Source: Brucella tritici
GTDB lineage: Bacteria > Pseudomonadota > Alphaproteobacteria > Rhizobiales > Rhizobiaceae
DNA length: 64,000 nt
Reading direction: 5' to 3'
Assembly: GCF_008932295.1 (NCBI RefSeq)
Contig: NZ_WBWA01000004.1
Location: forward strand, 170,762-234,761
Under the pieces are notes generated by a model that was given only the letters and a program-made list of their open reading frames with translations, was not told the origin of the DNA and searched no databases. Positions 18,321 to 27,432 of the stretch are shown here, one piece after another. Positions within the stretch are counted from its first letter, which is position 1; every line of letters starts with the position of its first letter. Position numbers and translations under genes: made by a program.

Positions 18321-18607
18321 CCTCTGCTGCGTTTCAAGGACGCGCCAAGGTGCGGGTGCAGTCATTTCCGCTGTCCGTCCCGATGCCTGCGTCCTTAAGG
18401 GCAACAGGTTGAGATCGGCCAAAAATGGTTTCCACGCCGACCGCTGGCGTGGTAGCCCTCATATAGAGAGTTTTCTAAAACGATTCCAGACAGAATATCG
18501 TGAATTCGGCCCCTTGCGGCGAAATGTTGCGATGCCTTTCCGTAGACCTTCCGGGGTTCCGGTTCTATTGGTCTGGCAATTATCCATCGGGGCTTAGAGG
18601 GTATAAA
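18321..18607. other. Divergent promoter region acnA / ccmA
   Basis: 287 nt without a gene. A TATA-rich patch (CTCATATAGAGAG) sits at about 18459-18471. The ccmA start has no strong Shine-Dalgarno (GAGGGTATAAAATG). Confidence 0.5.
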
Positions 18608-19225
18608 ATGCGGCTGGAAGCCGAAAATCTGGCGGGCGAAAGAGGTGGCGAAACGATTTTCGCTGGCCTGTCTTTTGCTCTCAGTGAAGGCGAGGCGCTG
18701 GTGGTGACCGGACCGAATGGCTCGGGCAAGTCAACGCTGCTGCGAATCATCTGCGGCCTGCTTCAGCCCGAAGCGGGCAAGGTTGAGCTTCGCGAGGATG
18801 GCACAGTTTTGCCGGTGCGCGCCGCCTGCCATTACCTCGGACACCAGAATGCGATGAAACCGGCACTCAGCGTGCGCGAGAACCTGTCCTTCTGGCAGAA
18901 GTTCAACGGCGCCGCGCAATCGGAGATCGATGAGGCGCTGGAAACGGTCGATCTGCCCGGCGTGGAACATCTGCCGTTCGGTTATCTGTCGACGGGGCAG
19001 AAGCGCCGTGTTTCCATCGCCAAGCTTCTGGTCAGCCATCGTCCGCTCTGGATCGTCGACGAGCCGACCGCCGGTCTCGACAAGGCGTCCGAAGTCCGCT
19101 TCGCAGAAATCATGCGCGGGCATATGCGGGAAGGCGGCATGATCGTCGCCGCAACACATATTCCTCTTGGCCTTGAAGGCGTCAGCGCGCTCGACATGGC
19201 CGCCTGTTCAATCGAGGCTGCCTGA
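18608..19225 (+). CDS. ccmA: Haem exporter ATP-binding protein CcmA
   Basis: ATPase of the CcmAB(C)(D) complex that releases haem-loaded CcmE for cytochrome c maturation. 205 aa. Walker A VTGPNGSGKST, signature YLSTGQKRRVSIAKL, Walker B LWIVDEPTAGLD, switch histidine in AATHIPLG. The CcmA-typical short Q-loop region YLGHQNAMKP is present. Start is the ATG giving MRLEAENLAG; an upstream extension has no similarity. Overlaps ccmB by one base. Confidence 0.93.
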   Translation: MRLEAENLAGERGGETIFAGLSFALSEGEALVVTGPNGSGKSTLLRIICGLLQPEAGKVELREDGTVLPVRAACHYLGHQNAMKPALSVRENLSFWQKFNGAAQSEIDEALETVDLPGVEHLPFGYLSTGQKRRVSIAKLLVSHRPLWIVDEPTAGLDKASEVRFAEIMRGHMREGGMIVAATHIPLGLEGVSALDMAACSIEAA

Positions 19226-19890
19226 TGCTGGCGCTTTTCCTGAGAGACATGCGCCTCAGTTTCCGCGCCGGTGGCGGCGCGCTGATCGGCATATTGTTCT
19301 TCCTCGCGGTCATTGCCGTCATGCCCTTCGGCGTCGGGCCTGATCTCAACCTTCTGGCGCGCATAGGCCCCGCCATGCTGTGGATCGGCGCATTGCTGGC
19401 GACGCTTCTGGGGCTCGACCGGCTGTTTCAGGCCGACCGCGAGGACGGTTCGCTCGACCTGCTGCTGATCGGCGCGGACAGCCACATGCTGGCCTTCACG
19501 GTTTTTGTGAAATGCGTGGCCCATTGGGTGGCGAGCGTGCTGCCGCTGGTGATCGCATCGCCGATGCTGGGCCTGTTCATGAACATGGATGCATCGGCAA
19601 TCGGCGCAACATCGCTGACGCTTCTGGTGGGAACCCCCGCCATCGCCTTCATCGGCGCAGTGGGTGCAGCCCTTGCTGTGGCGCTGCCGCGCGGCGGGTT
19701 GCTGGTGTCGGTGATCGTTCTGCCGCTCACCATTCCGGTGCTCATTTTCGGTGTATCAGCTTCGCATGGAGCGACAGTAGACAATGCGCCCTTTCTGGCG
19801 CCATTCCTCATTCTTGCAGCACTCACCCTGTTCTTTGCCGTCCTCGGGCCTCTGGCCGCGAGCGCAGCGCTGAAAAGTTCGGCAGACTAA
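19225..19890 (+). CDS. ccmB: Haem exporter membrane protein CcmB
   Basis: Inner-membrane partner of CcmA, 221 aa, six hydrophobic segments. Family motifs FLRDMRLSFRAGGG near the start and DREDGSLDLLL at residues ~73-83. The 3' end is odd: its last codons (AAGTTCGGCAGACTAA) are a degenerate copy of a 16-bp direct repeat found twice downstream, flanking a palindromic element. Confidence 0.93.
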   Translation: MLALFLRDMRLSFRAGGGALIGILFFLAVIAVMPFGVGPDLNLLARIGPAMLWIGALLATLLGLDRLFQADREDGSLDLLLIGADSHMLAFTVFVKCVAHWVASVLPLVIASPMLGLFMNMDASAIGATSLTLLVGTPAIAFIGAVGAALAVALPRGGLLVSVIVLPLTIPVLIFGVSASHGATVDNAPFLAPFLILAALTLFFAVLGPLAASAALKSSAD

Positions 19891-19965
19891 AAAAGTTCGG
19901 CGGATTGAACATGATCCCGAAAAGTGGGAACCGGTTTTCGGAAACGATCAAGTTCGGCGGATTGA
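19891..19965. repeat. Palindromic element flanked by 16-bp direct repeats, between ccmB and ccmC
   Basis: Exact copies of AAGTTCGGCGGATTGA at 19893-19908 and 19950-19965 flank a GATCCCGAAAAGTGGG...GGTTTTCGGAAACGATC palindromic unit (19913-19949). A third, diverged copy forms the last codons of ccmB. Same core as the elements at 47431 and 60624. Confidence 0.85.
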
Positions 19966-20019
19966 CGCAGTTGATTACGGTCAATTGAACGGCATGGGGG
20001 CGGAAGGTAAATATAGGCC

Positions 20020-20817
20020 ATGGAAAAAGACATGACCAAAGACGCCGTTAAAACCACGAGCTGGCTCGATCTGGCCAATCCCACGCGGTTCCTTGCCTTT
20101 GCAGGCAGGCTATTGCCATGGCTGGCTGTGCTTTCGGTGCTGTTTCTGACGGCTGGCCTCTATATGGTCTTCGTCCAGTCGCCGGAGGACTACCAGCAGG
20201 GGATGACGGTCCGCATCATGTATATCCATGTGCCTTTCGCATGGCTTTCCATGATGTGCTACTCGATCATGGCTGTTTCGGCGCTGGGCACGCTGGTCTG
20301 GCGGCATCCGCTGGCCGATGTGTCGATCCGCGCCGCCGCTCCGCTCGGCGCCGTCTTCACCGCGCTTGCGCTTGCCACAGGTTCGCTCTGGGGCAAGCCG
20401 ATGTGGGGCACATGGTGGGTGTGGGATGCACGGCTGACTTCGGTTTTCGTGCTGTTCCTGATGTATCTTGGCATTATCGCGCTGTCGCGCGCCATGGACG
20501 ATCCGGCAAAAAGCGCCAGGCCGGTGGCCGTGCTCACGCTGGTCGGCTTCATCAATATTCCGATCATCAAATTCTCGGTCGACTGGTGGAACACGCTGCA
20601 CCAGCCGGCTTCGGTGTTCCGCATGGACGGCCCCACCATCGATGCATCCATGCTGCGCCCGCTTTTCGTGATGGCTATCGGCTTTTCGTTTCTGTTTTTC
20701 ACCCTGCACATGATGGCCATGCGCAATGAAATCTGGCGCCGTCGCGTCGCGTCGATGAAAAAGCTTGCCGCACGGAATGCCGACCGCAATCGCAAGGCAC
20801 AGGAGGGCGCGCTGTGA
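20020..20817 (+). CDS. ccmC: Haem exporter permease / haem handling protein CcmC
   Basis: Six-helix membrane protein, 265 aa, that attaches haem to CcmE. The tryptophan-rich WWD-domain signature is seen as WGTWWVWDARLTS, and histidine ligands are in YIHVPFAWL and NTLHQPASV. MEKDMTKDAVK is the start used; a second ATG four codons on is possible. Separated from ccmB by the repeat element and joined to ccmD by a GTGA overlap. Confidence 0.95.
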   Translation: MEKDMTKDAVKTTSWLDLANPTRFLAFAGRLLPWLAVLSVLFLTAGLYMVFVQSPEDYQQGMTVRIMYIHVPFAWLSMMCYSIMAVSALGTLVWRHPLADVSIRAAAPLGAVFTALALATGSLWGKPMWGTWWVWDARLTSVFVLFLMYLGIIALSRAMDDPAKSARPVAVLTLVGFINIPIIKFSVDWWNTLHQPASVFRMDGPTIDASMLRPLFVMAIGFSFLFFTLHMMAMRNEIWRRRVASMKKLAARNADRNRKAQEGAL

Positions 20818-20984
20818 ATCACCTCGGCTTTGTTCTCGCCTCGTATGGCATCACGGTCGCGGCACTCGTCGTCACCATTGGCTGGATATTGATCGATCAG
20901 CGTATCCAGAAAAACGAACTGAAGCGGCTTGAGGCGCAGGGCGTGCGCCGCCGTTCTGCAAAAGCCCCCGGTAAAGCACAATGA
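20814..20984 (+). CDS. ccmD: Haem exporter small protein CcmD
   Basis: 56 aa with one membrane helix (residues ~7-25, FVLASYGITVAALVVTIGW) and a basic cytoplasmic tail (IQKNELKRLEAQGVRRRSA), the classic CcmD layout, stabilising CcmE release from CcmABC. Starts with GTG overlapping the ccmC stop (GTGA) and ends overlapping the ccmG start (ATGA), so translation of ccmC, ccmD and ccmG is coupled. Confidence 0.92.
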   Translation: MNHLGFVLASYGITVAALVVTIGWILIDQRIQKNELKRLEAQGVRRRSAKAPGKAQ

Positions 20985-21574
20985 CGGAAACGACCGAGAA
21001 GCCAGCCGCGCCGAAAAAGCGCTCCACATGGGTTGCCCTGCTGCCGCTGGCGATTTTCGTCGGACTGGCGGCGGTGTTTGCGGTCCAGCTTCTGTCGGGC
21101 AAGGACAATACGACGATACCTTCCGCGCTGATCGGCAAGGATGCACCGCAGACGAACCTGCCGCCCGTTGAGGGGCTGGTGCGCGATGGCGCGCCTGTTC
21201 CCGGCCTCAACAGCGAAGATTTTAAGGGCAAGCTGACACTGGTGAATGTCTGGGGATCGTGGTGCGTTCCCTGTCGTCAGGAGCACCCGCTGTTGATGGA
21301 AATCGCCAAGGACGAACGTATCCGCGTGGTTGGCCTCAATTACAAGGACCAGCCGGAAAATGCGCGCCGTTTCCTCGGCGATCTCGGCAATCCGTTTGCC
21401 GCAGTCGGTGCCGACCGCGCCGGACGCTCAGCCATCGAATGGGGCGTCTACGGCGTGCCGGAAACCTTCCTCGTCGATGAGACAGGTAAGATCGTCTACA
21501 AGCATGTCGGGCCTTTTACGCCGGAGTCAGTGAAGAACGATCTGATGCCTGCTGTGGAGAAAGCGCAGCAATAA
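20981..21574 (+). CDS. ccmG: Thiol:disulfide interchange protein CcmG/DsbE
   Basis: Periplasmic, membrane-tethered thioredoxin that reduces apocytochrome c. 197 aa: one N-terminal helix (~residues 18-40), then the redox centre WCVPC with cysteines 95 and 98, and the cis-proline YGVPETFLVD. Last gene of the ccm cluster in this window; the ccmE/ccmF/ccmH module is elsewhere. Confidence 0.93.
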   Translation: MTETTEKPAAPKKRSTWVALLPLAIFVGLAAVFAVQLLSGKDNTTIPSALIGKDAPQTNLPPVEGLVRDGAPVPGLNSEDFKGKLTLVNVWGSWCVPCRQEHPLLMEIAKDERIRVVGLNYKDQPENARRFLGDLGNPFAAVGADRAGRSAIEWGVYGVPETFLVDETGKIVYKHVGPFTPESVKNDLMPAVEKAQQ

Positions 21575-21593
21575 TAAAAGTTTATAAAATGGA

Positions 21594-21619
21594 AAAAGCC
21601 CCGCATGTGCGGGGCTTTT
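21594..21619. terminator. Bidirectional terminator between ccmG and ilvD
   Basis: AAAAGCCCCGC / GCGGGGCTTTT with an ATGT loop, T-run on both strands; serves both converging units. Confidence 0.92.
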
Positions 21620-21634
21620 GCTTTTTTAGTTCAA

Positions 21635-23470
21635 TCAATCCGGCAATTTCCGAACCGCACCCTTCGCAGCACTCGTTGCCATGGAAGCATAGGCCTTCAG
21701 CGCGGTCGAAATCTTGCGCTTGCGTTCCTCTGCTGGCTTCCAGCCGGTTGCTTCCTGCTCGGCGCGGCGTTCTGCCAGCGTTGCATCATCAACGGCGAGG
21801 TGGATCTTACGGTTTGGAATGTCGATATCGATGATATCGCCTTCGCGCACCAGACCGATCGTGCCGCCTTCGGCCGCTTCGGGCGAAACGTGGCCGATCG
21901 AGAGGCCCGAAGAGCCGCCCGAGAAGCGTCCATCGGTGATCAGCGCGCAGGCTTTGCCCAGACCCTTCGACTTCAGATAGCTGGTCGGGTAGAGCATTTC
22001 CTGCATGCCGGGACCGCCGCGCGGACCTTCATAGCGGATCAGCACAATGTCGCCAGCCTTGATCTTGCCGTTCAAAATGCCGAGCACGGCAGAATCCTGG
22101 CTTTCGAAGATGCGGGCAGGGCCGGAGAATTTCAGGATGGAATCGTCCACGCCTGCCGTCTTCACGATGCAGCCGTCTTCGGCGAGATTACCGTAGAGCA
22201 CGGCCAGACCGCCATCCTGACTGAAAGCGTGTTCCTTGGAACGGATGACGCCTTTTTCACGGTCAGAATCGACGCTGTCAAAGCGGCGCTCCTGAGAGAA
22301 GGCAACCTGCGTCGGCACGCCGCCGGGAGCAGCGGTATAGAACTTGTGCACCATCTCGCTACTGGAGCGCGTGACGTCCCAATGATCGAGCGCCTTACCC
22401 ATGGTTTCACTATGGACGGTCGGCAGATCGGTGTTGATGAGGCCCGCCTTCTCGAGCTGGCCCAGAATACCCATGATGCCGCCTGCGCGATGCACGTCTT
22501 CCATATGGACATTGGCGACGGCAGGCGCGACCTTGCAGAGCACCGGCACGCGACGCGACAGGCGGTCGATGTCGGCCATGGTGAAGTCGATTTCGGCTTC
22601 CTGAGCGGCTGCAAGCAGATGCAGAACCGTGTTGGTCGAACCGCCCATGGCGATGTCGAGCGTCATGGCGTTTTCAAACGCCGGGAAGCTCGCAATCGAG
22701 CGCGGCAGTACGCTCTCGTCGTCCTGCTCGTAATAACGGCGGGCGAGATCGACAACCAGATGACCGGCTTCCACGAAGAGGCGCTTGCGGTCGGCATGGG
22801 TTGCGAGCGTCGAGCCGTTGCCCGGCAGCGACAGGCCGAGCGCTTCGGTGAGGCAGTTCATCGAGTTTGCGGTAAACATGCCCGAGCACGATCCGCAGGT
22901 CGGGCAAGCCGAGCGCTCGATGGCCTTGACCTGATCGTCGGTGTAATGATCGTCGGCAGCGGCAACCATCGCATCGACGAGGTCGAGCTTCTTGACCTGA
23001 TCGTCCCAGACGACCTTGCCTGCTTCCATCGGCCCCCCGGAAACGAACACGACCGGGATATTGAGGCGCAGAGCGGCCATCAGCATACCGGGAGTGATCT
23101 TGTCGCAATTGGAAATGCAGACCATCGCATCGGCGCAGTGCGCATTGACCATATATTCGACCGAGTCGGCGATAAGCTCACGCGACGGCAGCGAATAAAG
23201 CATTCCGTCATGGCCCATGGCGATGCCGTCATCGACCGCAATGGTGTTGAATTCCTTGGCGACACCGCCAGCGCTTTCGATTTCGCGCGCGACGAGCTGG
23301 CCGAGGTCCTTCAGGTGCACGTGGCCGGGCACGAACTGGGTGAACGAGTTCACCACGGCAATAATCGGCTTGCCGAAATCCTCATCCTTCATGCCGGTGG
23401 CGCGCCATAGGCCGCGCGCGCCGGCCATGTTGCGACCGTGGGTTGTTGTACGCGAACGATAAGGAGGCAT
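21635..23470 (-). CDS. ilvD: Dihydroxy-acid dehydratase
   Basis: Third step of valine, isoleucine and pantothenate synthesis; an [Fe-S] dehydratase of 611 aa. Key parts: [14 protein letters not shown] and [17 protein letters not shown] (cluster cysteines), and [19 protein letters not shown] toward the C-terminus. The ATG giving [12 protein letters not shown] is the family start; an upstream TTG would add two codons. Monocistronic, with a terminator shared with ccmG. Confidence 0.96.
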   Translation of the reverse strand: MPPYRSRTTTHGRNMAGARGLWRATGMKDEDFGKPIIAVVNSFTQFVPGHVHLKDLGQLVAREIESAGGVAKEFNTIAVDDGIAMGHDGMLYSLPSRELIADSVEYMVNAHCADAMVCISNCDKITPGMLMAALRLNIPVVFVSGGPMEAGKVVWDDQVKKLDLVDAMVAAADDHYTDDQVKAIERSACPTCGSCSGMFTANSMNCLTEALGLSLPGNGSTLATHADRKRLFVEAGHLVVDLARRYYEQDDESVLPRSIASFPAFENAMTLDIAMGGSTNTVLHLLAAAQEAEIDFTMADIDRLSRRVPVLCKVAPAVANVHMEDVHRAGGIMGILGQLEKAGLINTDLPTVHSETMGKALDHWDVTRSSSEMVHKFYTAAPGGVPTQVAFSQERRFDSVDSDREKGVIRSKEHAFSQDGGLAVLYGNLAEDGCIVKTAGVDDSILKFSGPARIFESQDSAVLGILNGKIKAGDIVLIRYEGPRGGPGMQEMLYPTSYLKSKGLGKACALITDGRFSGGSSGLSIGHVSPEAAEGGTIGLVREGDIIDIDIPNRKIHLAVDDATLAERRAEQEATGWKPAEERKRKISTALKAYASMATSAAKGAVRKLPD

Positions 23471-23729
23471 TTTCAAACCTTTTAGGAACTATTCTAATTT
23501 GTAACGTCGATATGACAGAACCGTTCCTGTAGAGCAAAGCGCAAATTGCCCCATATCGCCCAATTTTGCCCCGAGTACGGGGAGAGCAGCGGGACCGTTT
23601 GCAGGCTTGCAGACAACGGAAAGGGTTCCGGCGTGCGACAGCTTTCGCAGGCACAGACGAGCTAATCTAGCACGATATTGTTATAAGGCAAAAGATTTTG
23701 CGCTGAAAACGTAAGGAAGTTGCTTGGCG
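23471..23729. other. Intergenic region upstream of ilvD
   Basis: 259 nt; should hold the ilvD promoter. No attenuator-like leader peptide rich in valine, leucine or isoleucine was seen. Confidence 0.4.
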
Positions 23730-24188
23730 TTAAGCTGGTGCGCTGGCCATAGCGGTGTCGAGCAGGGCATTTGCCGTTTTCATCCGCTGTTCTGCGGCGG
23801 GGCGAAACTCTTCCGGCAGGCGGTCTGGATGATTGCTGGCGGCAAAGCTGCGGCGACGCCGTTGCAGTTCGGATCGTGTCAGGCCGGGGCGAAGCTCCAG
23901 CTCCTGGCGGACCGCATCTGGCGACTGCTTCTGCATGCGCTCTTCTATCGCCTGCCTTTCCTGCTCCGGCCCGGATTCCGGCCGGAATTCCGGCTCTGGC
24001 AGGTTTTCGATGTCGAAAAGGTTTTCCAGATCGTCTGGCTTGTGCTGTGCCGATACCGTATCGCCGAGGCCGGCGGAGAAGACGGCGGAGGCAAAACCGA
24101 ATTGCGGTCCGCGAATATCGTCCGCCTGGCCTGTGTCAGCCTCGACTTCTTTCAGCACGGTTGCGAAATCGGGAAATGTCGGCCGCAT
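23730..24188 (-). CDS. J-domain-like protein with HPD motif
   Basis: 152 aa. The C-terminal third looks like helices II-III of a J domain: LRRR-type basic helix, then SNHPDRLPEE with the HPD that stimulates DnaK ATPase, then a helix ending ANALLDTAM. The N-terminal ~80 residues are acidic and disordered-looking with no zinc-finger or G/F region. Lies 9 nt after the receiver gene, probably one operon. Whether it acts as a true co-chaperone is inference. Confidence 0.65.
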   Translation of the reverse strand: MRPTFPDFATVLKEVEADTGQADDIRGPQFGFASAVFSAGLGDTVSAQHKPDDLENLFDIENLPEPEFRPESGPEQERQAIEERMQKQSPDAVRQELELRPGLTRSELQRRRRSFAASNHPDRLPEEFRPAAEQRMKTANALLDTAMASAPA

Positions 24189-24197
24189 CCTGCCTCG

Positions 24198-24572
24198 TCA
24201 AGCCATGTGCGAAGCAAGAGCGGAGGCCAGCGTGCGTGTCAGCACGGATGGCGGGACCGGCTTCTGGAAGACGGGTACTTCCGGATAGCGCGCTGCAAGG
24301 CGGGCAGGTAGTCCGCCGCCGGTGTGAATGACCACGAAGACATGGCGGCTCATCAACCGGTCCAGTACGGCTTCCACATCGCCATCGGCGAGGTTTACAT
24401 CGAGAATGGCGGCGTCGACTTCATTGCGATTGATGATATCTATTGCTTGCCGGACGGTGCCGACCGGACCGAGAACAGTTCCGTTCGCGTCCTCGACAGT
24501 CGCGGCGACGTCGAGGGCGACGAAAATCTCGTCTTCCACCACCAATACCCGCCGCTGTCCAAGATCGTTCAT
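24198..24572 (-). CDS. Stand-alone response-regulator receiver protein
   Basis: 124 aa, only a REC domain. Acidic pocket VVEDE at residues 11-15, phosphoacceptor D58 in AAILDVNLADGD, and the conserved lysine in VFQKPVP. There is no output domain. Start ATG giving MNDLGQRRVLV; a longer frame adds 15 residues with no similarity. No histidine kinase in this window. Directly followed by the HPD-motif gene. Confidence 0.9.
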   Translation of the reverse strand: MNDLGQRRVLVVEDEIFVALDVAATVEDANGTVLGPVGTVRQAIDIINRNEVDAAILDVNLADGDVEAVLDRLMSRHVFVVIHTGGGLPARLAARYPEVPVFQKPVPPSVLTRTLASALASHMA

Positions 24573-24707
24573 CACTTGTCTCGCTGCCTCCCTTTTTGAG
24601 GTAAGCCCTTCACGCAAGAAATGCGCGAGCGCAAGCAGAGGTTCCCTTCGCCGGCATGATAATTCGTTAATGGTGAATCAAACCTTTACCGGTTGTGGAA
24701 GGCGATA

Positions 24708-24944
24708 TCAGAAGGCGGTGAAAGTCAGTGTCGTCAGCGAGCGGATGATGTTCGGGATGTCGAGAACATTCTCATTGATGAACTTGCCGATATCCTGATC
24801 CTCGGCAATGTAGATTTTGGCCAGAAGGTCGAACTCGCCGCTGGTGGAATAAAGTTCGGAGACGATTTCGCGCTGAAAGAGCGTATCGGCAACTTCATAG
24901 GTCTTGCCGGGGGAGCACTGCAGTTGCAGGAAAACGGGCTTCAT
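24708..24944 (-). CDS. Stand-alone Lrp/AsnC ligand-binding (RAM) domain protein
   Basis: 78 aa. Lacks the DNA-binding helix-turn-helix of Lrp/AsnC but retains the full RAM domain: VFLQLQCSPGKTYEVADTL, GEFDLLAKIYIAEDQDIGKF and the C-terminal RSLTTLTF. Such proteins bind amino acids and may modulate full-length Lrp proteins. Start chosen from a GGAAGAG site directly before ATG; the longer open frame is noncoding in look. Confidence 0.85.
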   Translation of the reverse strand: MKPVFLQLQCSPGKTYEVADTLFQREIVSELYSTSGEFDLLAKIYIAEDQDIGKFINENVLDIPNIIRSLTTLTFTAF

Positions 24945-25196
24945 GTCTCTTCCTTTCGCGACGGGACTGCGTGGCGCGTATGATAGCGCAATATCACGGC
25001 AATGTTCGCAGGTTACAAACACGGACGGCCCGATGAAATCAAGAGCGAAAGCGCGGCGGGTTGCGGCGCTCCGACTTGCAGCCCTGCCGGGCACGCATGG
25101 CAGGTTCATGAAAGCTTTTCAATTTACTCAATTGTAATTTTCCTGAGAGGACGCAATAAGACTTCTCCCAGAAATTGTATTTTAGTGTTTGACTAT

Positions 25197-26345
25197 ATGA
25201 AGTTCGTACTCCCCGCCGTTCTGCTGCTGTTCTCGTTCGCCTTTTTCTCGGCGTGGTTTTCCGATCGCGGCCGCAAGTTTCTGGTGTCCTGCGGCGCGTG
25301 TTTCCTGCTGATCGGCCTTGCAATGCTGGTACAGCTCGGCAATTTTCCTGCGAACGACAATCTGAACACGGTGCTTTCCGCCGCATTTTATGTCGGGGGC
25401 ACGCTGGTCGGCGGTTATGGTATCCTGCAGAGGAGCGGCTTGCGGCTTACATCTGCATTCTACATATTGAGCTTCGCGCTCATCGTCGGCGGTGTCTGGT
25501 ATTACTGCTATATCGAACCTAATCTTCTGTCGCGGGTCTATGTGCTTAATCTGGGCATGGCGACGCTGATCCTTTCATTTGCATGGCAGGCGCGACGCCT
25601 GTTCAAGGGGCCGCTGGTCGACAAGCTTTTGCTGGTCATGCTCGTTCTGGTGGCATTGCAATTTGTGCCGCGCACGCTTCTGACTGCCCGTTCCCTGCTT
25701 GGCGATGTCGATGGCGATGATTTCGCGATGACCGTCTTCTGGCAGTGGACGGTATTTTCCACTGCCATTGCAGCGGTCATCACCGGCTTCGTCCTGCTGG
25801 CGGCTGCCGGTTATGATCGTATCGGCGAGCTATCGCATGAACGTGACAGCGATCCCTTGACGGGGCTTCTCAACCGGCGCGGACTCGAAATGCGCTACAA
25901 TGCGCTTTCACAAGCGAAGAAGAGCGTTCCGGGCTGGGTCGCCGTTTGCGATATCGATTACTTCAAGGCGCTGAATGACGCCTATGGTCACGCAGCAGGC
26001 GACGCGGTCCTGAAAGAATTCGCCGGAATCCTGCGCAAGCTCATCGGCGAACGGCCACTGATTGCGCGTACAGGCGGCGAGGAATTCGTGATCTGTGTCG
26101 ATGACATGCATGCCGATAATCTCTTCCAGCTCATGGAGGGCGTGCGGCAGAATATCGAGAGGCACCGGTTCCAGCGCCTCGTAAAGGAAACCAGCGTCAC
26201 ATGCAGCATCGGCTGTGTCCGTCTGCCGGAGCAGGGTGATTTCTGGCAAGCCGTCGATAAGGCCGACAAAGTCCTCTACGCCGCCAAGAAGGAAGGACGC
26301 AACCGCACCTATGTGGAAGGGTTGAGCTCGAACGGCGACGATTAG
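25197..26345 (+). CDS. Membrane diguanylate cyclase (GGDEF domain)
   Basis: 382 aa. About six membrane helices in residues 1-210, then GGDEF domain from SDPLTGLLNRRGLEM (~residue 220) to the signature TGGEEF at ~298-302 (GGEEF variant, compatible with activity). No EAL domain. The autoinhibitory I-site RxxD is absent; the expected position reads GERP. Makes cyclic-di-GMP from two GTP. Start is the ATG for MKFVLPAVLLL; longer frames upstream look noncoding. Confidence 0.88.
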   Translation: MKFVLPAVLLLFSFAFFSAWFSDRGRKFLVSCGACFLLIGLAMLVQLGNFPANDNLNTVLSAAFYVGGTLVGGYGILQRSGLRLTSAFYILSFALIVGGVWYYCYIEPNLLSRVYVLNLGMATLILSFAWQARRLFKGPLVDKLLLVMLVLVALQFVPRTLLTARSLLGDVDGDDFAMTVFWQWTVFSTAIAAVITGFVLLAAAGYDRIGELSHERDSDPLTGLLNRRGLEMRYNALSQAKKSVPGWVAVCDIDYFKALNDAYGHAAGDAVLKEFAGILRKLIGERPLIARTGGEEFVICVDDMHADNLFQLMEGVRQNIERHRFQRLVKETSVTCSIGCVRLPEQGDFWQAVDKADKVLYAAKKEGRNRTYVEGLSSNGDD

Positions 26346-26488
26346 TCTATGAGCAGGGACGAATTTTGGGGATGGCGGTTTTTACGGTTGGTCTTCGATA
26401 ACTTTCCGGTGATGATCCGTACATTGCCGCAAATCATGCTTATTATCGCCGCCGATAATGTGAGTACCGAGGAGTTCCCGAAAGTCCG

Positions 26489-26899
26489 ATGAAATTCATG
26501 TCCGTTCTGTTGCCTGCGTCCGCTATTGCCAGCCTTTTCCTCATCTGTACGGCGGCTTCCCCGTCTTTTGCGATGAATGCCTCTGAAAAGGCCCAGCTTG
26601 AAAAGCTCGACCCGGCAACCCGTCTCGAACAGCGTTGCGACGTGGAAGCAATGGAACGCATCACGCAGGAACAGAAGTTTTCGGTCGACAAGGTTCTGGC
26701 CTATGCTTTTTCCGATCCTGTGACCAAAAAGAATTCCATCAAGGCCGATGGCGCTGCCTTCCGCAGCCGCGAGCACTGGTACAAGTTGTCCTTCGTCTGC
26801 AAGACGGACGAGGATCACATCAATATCGTTTCGTTCCGTTACGATATCGGCGATGAAGTGCCACAGAACCAGTGGGACAAGCATTACCTCGTCCCATAA
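26489..26899 (+). CDS. DUF930 exported protein
   Basis: 136 aa with a cleavable signal (residues ~1-28, ending SFAMNA). The mature part carries EQRCDVEAMERI, HWYKLSFVCKTDEDH and WDKHYLVP, matching DUF930. Contains two cysteines that can pair. Function unknown, probably periplasmic. The ATG used lies 14 nt after GAGGAG; a second ATG three codons on is possible. Confidence 0.8.
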   Translation: MKFMSVLLPASAIASLFLICTAASPSFAMNASEKAQLEKLDPATRLEQRCDVEAMERITQEQKFSVDKVLAYAFSDPVTKKNSIKADGAAFRSREHWYKLSFVCKTDEDHINIVSFRYDIGDEVPQNQWDKHYLVP

Positions 26900-26907
26900 C
26901 AGGATTT

Positions 26908-27294
26908 CTATTCTTCCGAGTCGTCCGAACGGCAGGCTGACAGCAGCGTCACTTCCTTGGCGGTGTGATCAGCTTCGAGATGGCTTAGCACAGCCTGACC
27001 GTCCTTGTCGTTCCAGCGGTAGCTGTCCTGTTCATCGATGGCGACATATTTCTTGAGACTGTCGTGCCATTGCAGCGCAATCATCTTGCCTTCGGCATCG
27101 AGGACAGCAAATCCAGGTGCGCTGCCATTGCGGATATAGGTGACAGGCACGACGACCCCGCGTTCGCAGATATAATCGACCCGCTCGATGGGGTTCACAT
27201 CCTGAGCCTGCGCTGAAACGGACGGTGCAAACAGCGCCGCCGGGCCTGCTGCAATCAAGAAAAGGGTACCGAGGTAACGCTTGCCATATGCCAT
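26908..27294 (-). CDS. MliC family protein (C-type lysozyme inhibitor-like)
   Basis: 128 aa with a signal peptide ending VSAQAQD. Matches MliC/PliC in the paired cysteines and the order YICERGVVVPVTYI, ALQWHDSLKKYVA, YRWNDKDGQAVL. MliC members block host lysozyme at the outer membrane or periplasm; this protein lacks a lipobox, so it would be soluble. ATG preceded by AGAGGA. Convergent with DUF930, nine bases apart. Confidence 0.8.
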   Translation of the reverse strand: MAYGKRYLGTLFLIAAGPAALFAPSVSAQAQDVNPIERVDYICERGVVVPVTYIRNGSAPGFAVLDAEGKMIALQWHDSLKKYVAIDEQDSYRWNDKDGQAVLSHLEADHTAKEVTLLSACRSDDSEE

Positions 27295-27432
27295 GTGAAA
27301 AATCCTCTGGTCAGCCGATCGATACAGGAAGATACCCCTTCGGTGGTATCGTTCAAGAGCGATGATGGAACATGAGTTGGTTGCAATATGGCTGTGAAAA
27401 ATAATCACCAGGCTGCCGATATTTCCTGCAAC
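27295..27432. promoter_or_regulatory. Promoter region of the MliC-like gene
   Basis: 138 nt to the left of the C-rich hairpin unit. It carries AGAGGA and should hold the MliC promoter; nothing else is recognisable. Confidence 0.4.

Noticed and set aside
16243..18597. 784-codon frame antisense to acnA
   Set aside because: Shadow of acnA; extends past it by chance through a stop-poor region, no recognisable domain.
21605..23410. 601-codon frame antisense to ilvD
   Set aside because: Shadow of ilvD.
25002..25196. N-terminal extension of the GGDEF gene
   Set aside because: Reads as low-quality coding (cysteine, histidine, no similarity); membrane helices begin at the later ATG.
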